Source: Sthenelais limicola (lineage: Eukaryota; Annelida; Polychaeta; Phyllodocida; Sigalionidae). Taken from it: DNA of 64,000 nt. Both the position numbers and the translations under genes were made by a program. Below the pieces are notes generated by a model. It saw only the letters and a program-made list of their open reading frames with translations. It had not been told where the DNA came from and did not search any database. The DNA lies in NCBI GenBank assembly GCA_942159475.1, contig OW804096.1:44639744-44703743 (forward strand). Reading direction: 5' to 3'. This document shows positions 59,201 to 64,000 of this stretch, in pieces (position 1 is the first letter of the stretch; each line of letters starts with the position of its first letter).

Positions 59201-61062
59201 GGCATTCTTTTCAAGAACTGTTTAAGGGAATTCTAGTCCCACCATCTATAAATACAAATTTCTGCGCACATTAATGGGTAGTCTGATGATGACAAAATGC
59301 ATTTAGTTTTAAAAATTAATCTGATGAGTTATTATAGAGCTGTGGGATATATTACCTGTGAGAATTCTGTCAATAAAATCTGTTTAAAAAAGTAGGACCA
59401 CATACATATATGATAAGTCTTGATGTTATCTGATATTAAAGTTGAAGTGATCGATAATATTAAGTATATGAAAAGGTAGAGCTTCGATCTGAATGATGTA
59501 ATGAAGTAAATGAGAAGAGTTGAGGTCAAGTTGCGGTTTCAATAATATCTGCTTTATCCTGTGAATCATGCATGTTATATACAGAGTGGTACATCGAGGT
59601 AATCCAATAGGAAAGAAGGGAGCATGTCTCCCATGATACAATTCAATAATTAACCAATAATAAGCTGAATACTAATTAGCCAATCATGAGGTTCTATATG
59701 GTTGACCAATGGTGGTCTATGAGGTCCCACCTCCTGCTGGGACAGCAGCTGTTGTTTATACTAGTAATTAGAGGCATGGTGTGTGTAGATGATAATCAGT
59801 AACCTAGACATGCCGAGTAATTAGTAAAGATAACATATGGTTACATGTGGAGACAGCCTGTCGTCTGTCTGATAGTTATGTAATATGGCGGCAGGTGTCT
59901 CCTTACCTCTGGACATGCATAATGATTCATATTTCACATTAGTTAATCATGATTCATAAAGTTATGGAACATCATATCATATCGCATATTAATATTCATA
60001 TATGTTATGCAATATTATGTAATTAGATTTAAAGATAAGGCAAAACGAAAAGCGGGTATAACAAAGTAAAAGCTCTAATCCCCGAGAGAACGTGGTACCC
60101 GACCTGATGGTAGGACCAGATTCTACCCCAAAAGTTTGCTTAATGTTTACGAGTACATACTATTTTCTGAAATGCCATTTTTCTGCTCTAATTGAGCTGA
60201 TGTTTTGTAGTTGTACGTCAATATAATATCATTTGTAAAGATTCACATTCCCTTGACGAAAATATGTAGGCGCGACTTCTCTAAAAGACTATGTACAAGG
60301 GCGACTTCCAGATTCTTCATTCTATCAAAGCATACTTTTACTAGCGGTCCTTTTTGTAAGAATTTGTGTATGCCTTACAAAGGTCTGGGCCCCTTTGGTG
60401 ATTGTCCACTTTTGTGGGGGTTCCCCATTGTGAGTACAGAATAAATGCTCTTCCCCCAAGGAATATATTGGGCAGACAAACGACCTGTTTGGGTTAATCC
60501 GAACCCGATATAAAAATGTAGTTTTAGTCTAGAGTGTACATTCCCGTTGGGAAATGCACGCTATATCATGAATAAATCATTGAATGTATATTTTTATAAG
60601 CATGCATGTGTACATATATAGTGTAAGTTGCTTCATGGATTTATTTCGTGAAATGCATTGCTGACATTTCCACAGCAAGATATATACATATGCTGGAATA
60701 ACACTAGTGTAAGGCTAGAGATCCATTATAACTAGTTATTCTTTACTAACATACTCTGCCTTGTCTACCTATATTTTTCCATTGAGTAGCACACGTGTAA
60801 GAGCACTTTTCTCTCTATGAATAACAAACATCTTCTTTCATCATAGCCCGGATCAGGCCAAGGAAATAGCTCAAACCCTCACCTCTCTGCGCCTTGGCAA
60901 TTATTGTGACCAGAAGTTCCACCCTACTGCATCTCAAGTAACCGGCCGGTCAGGACTGATAGACCTGGACGCGGCTTTGTCCTTAACAGCTAAGCCTGCC
61001 CCTCTTCCTCAGGCTCCGGTTCAGCGTAGTGGTACTACTACTCTCCTGCCCTCGACCAACAG
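29254..61062 (+). CDS. Armadillo-repeat and fibronectin type III protein (22 exons seen, 3' end open)
   Basis: Exons: 29254-29450, 34032-34218, 40182-40312, 40536-40636, 42913-43007, 43364-43560, 44906-44984, 46091-46280, 47054-47203, 48997-49113, 49310-49386, 49533-49599, 50112-50308, 50586-50655, 50869-51053, 52721-52798, 54343-54501, 56970-57014, 57614-57695, 58019-58092, 58607-59091, 60847-61062. All junctions are GT..AG and all phases agree, giving about 1,059 residues so far. Residues 1-350 are helical armadillo-like repeats (GNSAYIIGTLAES, TASNAALVLARL, MNAAFAIGRLC, KNACFALSCLA). Three FN3 domains follow at about 355-442, 443-529 and 530-617, each with the late Tyr-containing core (TNYSYRL, TSYEIQV, KEYTFQV). 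The tail is basic and Ser/Pro-rich. The start is the ATG at 29254; upstream in-frame codons lack an ATG. There is no signal peptide or membrane segment, so a cytosolic scaffold is likely. I cannot name the ortholog. Either translation runs through to TAA at 61183, or it splices after 61062. Confidence 0.85.
29690..29930 (+). repeat. AGGCCTA-rich tract with TA/GTAT repeats
   Basis: About ten AGGCCTA/TAGGCCTA words in 240 bases, then TATATATATA. Lies in the first intron of the armadillo-FN3 gene. Confidence 0.7.
30704..30946. mobile_element. Inverted-repeat miniature element
   Basis: Outer arms of about 31 bases, sharing TTCAGAAAATGTACAATT exactly and CATG.GGGT.AGAT with a few differences, face each other 243 bases apart. 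No coding capacity; a flanking duplication was not established. Confidence 0.5.
31050..31155. repeat. Pyrimidine-rich tract
   Basis: CTCTCC/CCCTCCC-rich DNA with almost no purines other than scattered G and A. Low complexity. Confidence 0.8.
31190..31395 (+). repeat. Purine-rich minisatellite, GGATATTCCAAAAAG units
   Basis: About ten imperfect units of 18-21 bases. Reverse-frame reading gives Phe/Pro-rich peptides that are artefacts. Confidence 0.8.
36446..36684. mobile_element. Harbinger-like miniature element with internal minisatellite
   Basis: TAA on both flanks (36443-36445; 36685-36687), a 3-bp TWA duplication as made by PIF/Harbinger transposases. Ends AGGCTTAGTTCCATTGG and, reversed, AGGCTAGCTTTCATTGG. 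Inside the left end is a 12-base minisatellite; the right end has a single GTTAC..GCTCC relic of it. Non-coding. Confidence 0.65.
36466..36568 (+). repeat. 12-bp minisatellite GTTACTCCTCCC
   Basis: About 8.6 units. The first units end in C and the later ones in A, so the array grew in two blocks. Confidence 0.9.
41407..41690 (+). mobile_element. tRNA-derived SINE-like dimer
   Basis: Two related halves. The first has GTGGTCTAGTGGTGAGA, close to the A-box region of tRNA-Glu. The second has TTTAGTGGTAAGACA and a B-box-like GGGTTTAATTCCC. Both end in GGTAGACTG.TTTTCGG. Likely a pol III-type retroposon remnant, not a working tRNA: arms do not pair properly. Confidence 0.55.
42489..42838 (+). repeat. 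Polypurine tract with internal duplication
   Basis: About 350 bases with almost only A and G on the plus strand. A block of about 85 bases starting GGTTGGGAGA and ending GTGTGGGGAGAGAGG is repeated at roughly 42593-42678 and 42751-42836. It ends about 75 bases before the 42913 exon. The opposite strand reads as Pro/Ser-rich open frames, which are artefacts. Confidence 0.85.
43113..43216. repeat. 104-bp near-perfect palindrome
   Basis: Two 52-base arms meet at CTATATAG (43161-43168) with no spacer and a single mismatch. A further partial copy of the arm (ATTTACGCTCTTTG) follows at 43225-43240. It lies in the intron after the 42913-43007 exon. Confidence 0.9.
43821..44024. mobile_element. Inverted-repeat miniature element with T-rich ends
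   Basis: Arms of about 52 bases starting AAAGATTTTATTTATCC and containing CATCTCAAGAC, nearly identical when inverted, are separated by about 100 bases. A T run precedes and an A run follows, so the inverted repeat may extend outward. In an intron of the armadillo-FN3 gene. Confidence 0.7.
52721..52798 (+). CDS. Possible alternative exon of the armadillo-FN3 gene
   Basis: 26 codons between CCCTACAG and GTGCGA. It is phase 0 at both ends, so it can be included or skipped without changing the frame. The peptide is Ser/Leu/Lys-rich with no domain. The donor GTGCGA is weak. Included in the long model with less confidence than its neighbours. Confidence 0.5.
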
Positions 61063-61183
61063 GTACATGGTATATATGGAAAACCATTGGCCTGAGTCCA
61101 TTCCACCTCCGCACAGCCTTAATTTACCCTCTTGTTCTCACCTGTCACCCATTTATCCCCGCAACCTACCTAATTCACAATAA
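61063..61183 (+). CDS. Possible read-through end of the armadillo-FN3 gene
   Basis: If the GTACAT after 61062 is not used as a donor, the frame continues for 40 codons to TAA. These residues are Pro-rich and end LPNSQ. It could be the true C-terminus or intron. I cannot decide from sequence. Confidence 0.3.
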
Positions 61184-64000
61184 CCTGCTTGGTTTTGTTT
61201 GACAATAAAACTGCATGTGACCCCAATGACACAAAGATTGGACCAACTTTCAGCAGTGTCTTATTCACTTAGTCATGAGCCATAACTCCAGCGGTGACTT
61301 TTGACTATTGATGCTTCAGAAAATCATCCAGGACATAATATGGTGTGTTTGCATTGATGTATATAACGTGCATGTATAAAATAACCTTTCTTCCAGTTAT
61401 GATAATTGCAGTGGATATATATGTGTCGAGATATTGGAGATTGGAGATAACCCTCTGTCAGATTGGGAGTTGGCTGATTGATATAACCACATTGTTCGTT
61501 TTTGCAGTACTGTTTGCGGATTGTTCCGAATTAATTTTAATATCTGCTTTGTAATGGTCTAATGGAAGAAGACTAACGAACGTCTGAACTTCATGAGAAG
61601 AACGAAGCAACTGATTTAATGGTAACTAATGGTACAGGCTCCTCCAGGAGGGTACATGCATAATAATGAGTGGGCGGAGCCCTTACGTAATATCCATGGC
61701 CTAGCATGTATAAGTAGACTTGCACAGTCCTAGCTAGTTAAGTATAATTAGCGATTTAAAGTAATGTGATAATAGGTGATAATTAATAATAATATAAATA
61801 TAATGAGGTTACACAATGTTACGTAATGTTACATAACACTGCCCCCCCCCCGCCCTCAATCAGATACGAAGTATCGAGTGAGGGTGTACCCTAAAAACTT
61901 ACAAGAAAATTTTTAGGAATTTTTGAAAAATTAAAAATATTAAGAATTAATAATTTTTAAATAGCTGTGCTGTTACCTAGTTATCCATACCAAGCCATAT
62001 GCGCGGTTACATTGTGCGCAAGAAGATATTAAATACATAAAGCAAATCATACTATTTAATTACCATTTTGTAAAATATTTTCAATAAATTCATAAAGATT
62101 TAAAAACGTCGTTATGAACATGTAAGAATGTAAACTCAGAAAGTGAAAGAACTGCTAATACTAAGGTCTTAATCGCTTGAAAAATCTGGCTAATATCTTA
62201 CACAAAGGGTTCCATGTCATAATAAGAATAACAAAATGACAAGGTCTGCAAACACCGCAAGTGTTAACCCTATGAAAAACCAAATTCCAGTGTTAAATTC
62301 CCAATAGTACGGTCCAATCTGAGAATTTTACTCTAATCACACATAATAAAAGAACATCGCGTATACCAACACGCGTGGAATCCTGAAATATATTGGGATC
62401 CTATGTTAAAGTCTAAATAGTCCGGTGCAAACAGGAACAAACTACGTCGTTCTAATTTTTCCTATGTTAAATTCCCAATAGGTCGGTCCAAACAGTGACA
62501 CCAGCCGGCGCCACCGTCGAATCGGTTTTGGACCGGACACCTATCAAGTATAAATAGCTGGTCATTTGTGCGGTGAACCATTGAGAACGCCACCGCTGAG
62601 CCGAACACACACCCGTACTATGGGCTACAAAGTTTTTTCAGAAAGAGATTGTTATATTCTACTGTTGTCTACCTACACGCACATAGGCAAGGATCCATTG
62701 CCGAATGAGCAAGAGTATTGGTATATTCCAACTACCCGCCTCCCATTCCTGGTCCATAGCCTATTCCTTATTCAAAATTAGATCTTGTCTAATCTAGTAA
62801 TATACAAAAAAAGTTTACCGATACATTTAGTTATCTCCTTTTCAAATAAATACCCGGAGATAAATAAATTCAATAATCCCGCAAGGCCTGATATGTAATC
62901 AACTGGCCTCGCTTGCTGATTATGTAACAGGTCAACCCCATCCCCTTCTACTCCTACAAGGATGACGGTTCACCCCGTCGCTACGCTCGATTTTTCAATC
63001 GCATAGCAAAAATGTCTTCTTTCTGCATCTACTTGCAGTAGAATACATGCAAAAATAATTACCCGTGGGTACATATGACTAGCTAAATAACACTACAACT
63101 TCAAGTAATAAAGCGACTGATCGCTAGACTTAGTATTGCTGACGTATCATATCCACCTAGTCATAATATCATATAAATCTCTTGGTCTATGGTATGTCAA
63201 TCCTACTCACGCTATTTACACCAGTAAAAAGAAACCATCTGTCCTTATTGGAAACAGATCTAGTGACTCCTTTAAGAGTCTGTACTACATAGTCGTCCCC
63301 TGTTGGTGTGATTACACCCTGGCTTATGGCCATCGCATCGTATCCTCAGGGGGTATCCTATTACGTATACAGTACTTAGTGCGCAGTAAATCACTTTACA
63401 GCCATATGCCACTGTCGTGTGGCGCTAAATAAACAAAACACTTGAGGGAACCATATGGGTTATCTCAATCCTCAATGTATAACCCAAAGTAGTTCCTCTA
63501 AACATATTAACTGTTATGTCTGGTAATTAGATCTACACTAAAAATACACATATACCAAGAGAGCTGAGTACCTACTCAGTGTAATCAAAGCAAACAGAGT
63601 CGATGATACGACCTAATCGTAGGCATTAATGGCCTCACCAATCCTGTATGTACATAAAGTCGTCATCGATCAACACATATAAATCACACACAAGTAAGGG
63701 AATAAAAAATAAAAGCAAGAAGAAATGCAATGAATAAAGTCAGACAATAACGCTTGTCTGTTGCATGAAATGTCATTTAAAGTTATCGACTGAATTCCAA
63801 AGAACCCAGGAAAAAAAAATTTTAGCTTGTATAAACAAGTAAAGTCCTTCCTCTCTTTCAAGAGAAATTAAAGTCAATATTATTTAGTAAAGGTGCCGTT
63901 GCTGTCCACCTTGACAAATGGGGGCGATCCATTTGCCATTTGAATCAAATATTAAATAAAATGTTAATGTCCTTGTAAAGTAAAATTATATCTGGCACTC
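61184..64000. other. Gene-free right end
   Basis: AT-rich. A short C run and the hairpin-forming CTCAATCAGATACGAAGTATCGAGTGAG neighbourhood lie at 61844-61885. GTATAAATA near 62549 is TATA-like. Open frames of up to 98 codons have no recognised domain. Nothing firm is seen. Confidence 0.35.

Noticed and set aside
61640..61870. Solo LTR with TATA box and TGTTACATAACA-like end
   Set aside because: No second copy, no target duplication and no neighbouring internal region were found in the window.
62566..63432. Two open frames of 71 and 98 codons at the right end
   Set aside because: No domain, no splice context and no codon bias that would support coding.

Overview
The window is nuclear DNA of an animal, most likely a marine invertebrate. 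Genes are split by GT..AG introns, spacers are AT-rich, and there are many foldback and miniature transposons. The taxon cannot be fixed from sequence alone. Frequent AGGCCTA-type words would fit a deuterostome invertebrate such as an echinoderm or hemichordate, but that is only an impression.

Layout. (1) About 0.87-5.86 kb, minus strand: a complete nine-exon SURF1 gene (cytochrome c oxidase assembly factor). All intron phases close on a 275-residue protein. (2) 5.9-8.65 kb: gene-poor spacer with CT and poly-C tracts. (3) 8.66-24.1 kb: a nest of mobile DNA. A foldback element has ends built of tandem GGGCCC-rich repeats and an 8-bp target duplication (8655-20695). It has been invaded by a 10,293-bp Ty3/gypsy-type LTR retroelement (9398-19690) and by a 351-bp miniature element. 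A second foldback element (20712-21511), a degenerate one (22472-22775), and three copies of a third kind with telomere-like internal repeats (22766-24110) follow. (4) 24.66-26.07 kb, plus: the main coding exon of a BTB/POZ protein with seven C2H2 zinc fingers. (5) 29.25 to at least 61.06 kb, plus: one long gene of at least 22 exons encoding armadillo-like repeats, three fibronectin type III domains and a long disordered basic/Ser/Pro tail. Its introns hold miniature transposons, a 104-bp near-perfect palindrome, a tRNA-derived SINE-like unit and a polypurine tract. (6) 61.2-64 kb: no gene recognised.

The retroelement is the standout. Its two 622-bp LTRs look identical and are flanked by a 4-bp duplication (ATAT). 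It has a tRNA-type primer site and open gag, pol and env frames. The env product resembles the errantivirus/baculovirus F class of fusion glycoproteins: signal peptide, furin-like site, adjacent hydrophobic segment, and a C-terminal membrane anchor with a long tail. Gag and pol overlap in a -1 relation with a candidate slippery site. The element therefore looks like a young, possibly still functional, endogenous retrovirus-like element.

Limits: gene models were built by eye from splice sites, reading phase and protein similarity remembered at family level. No database search was run.
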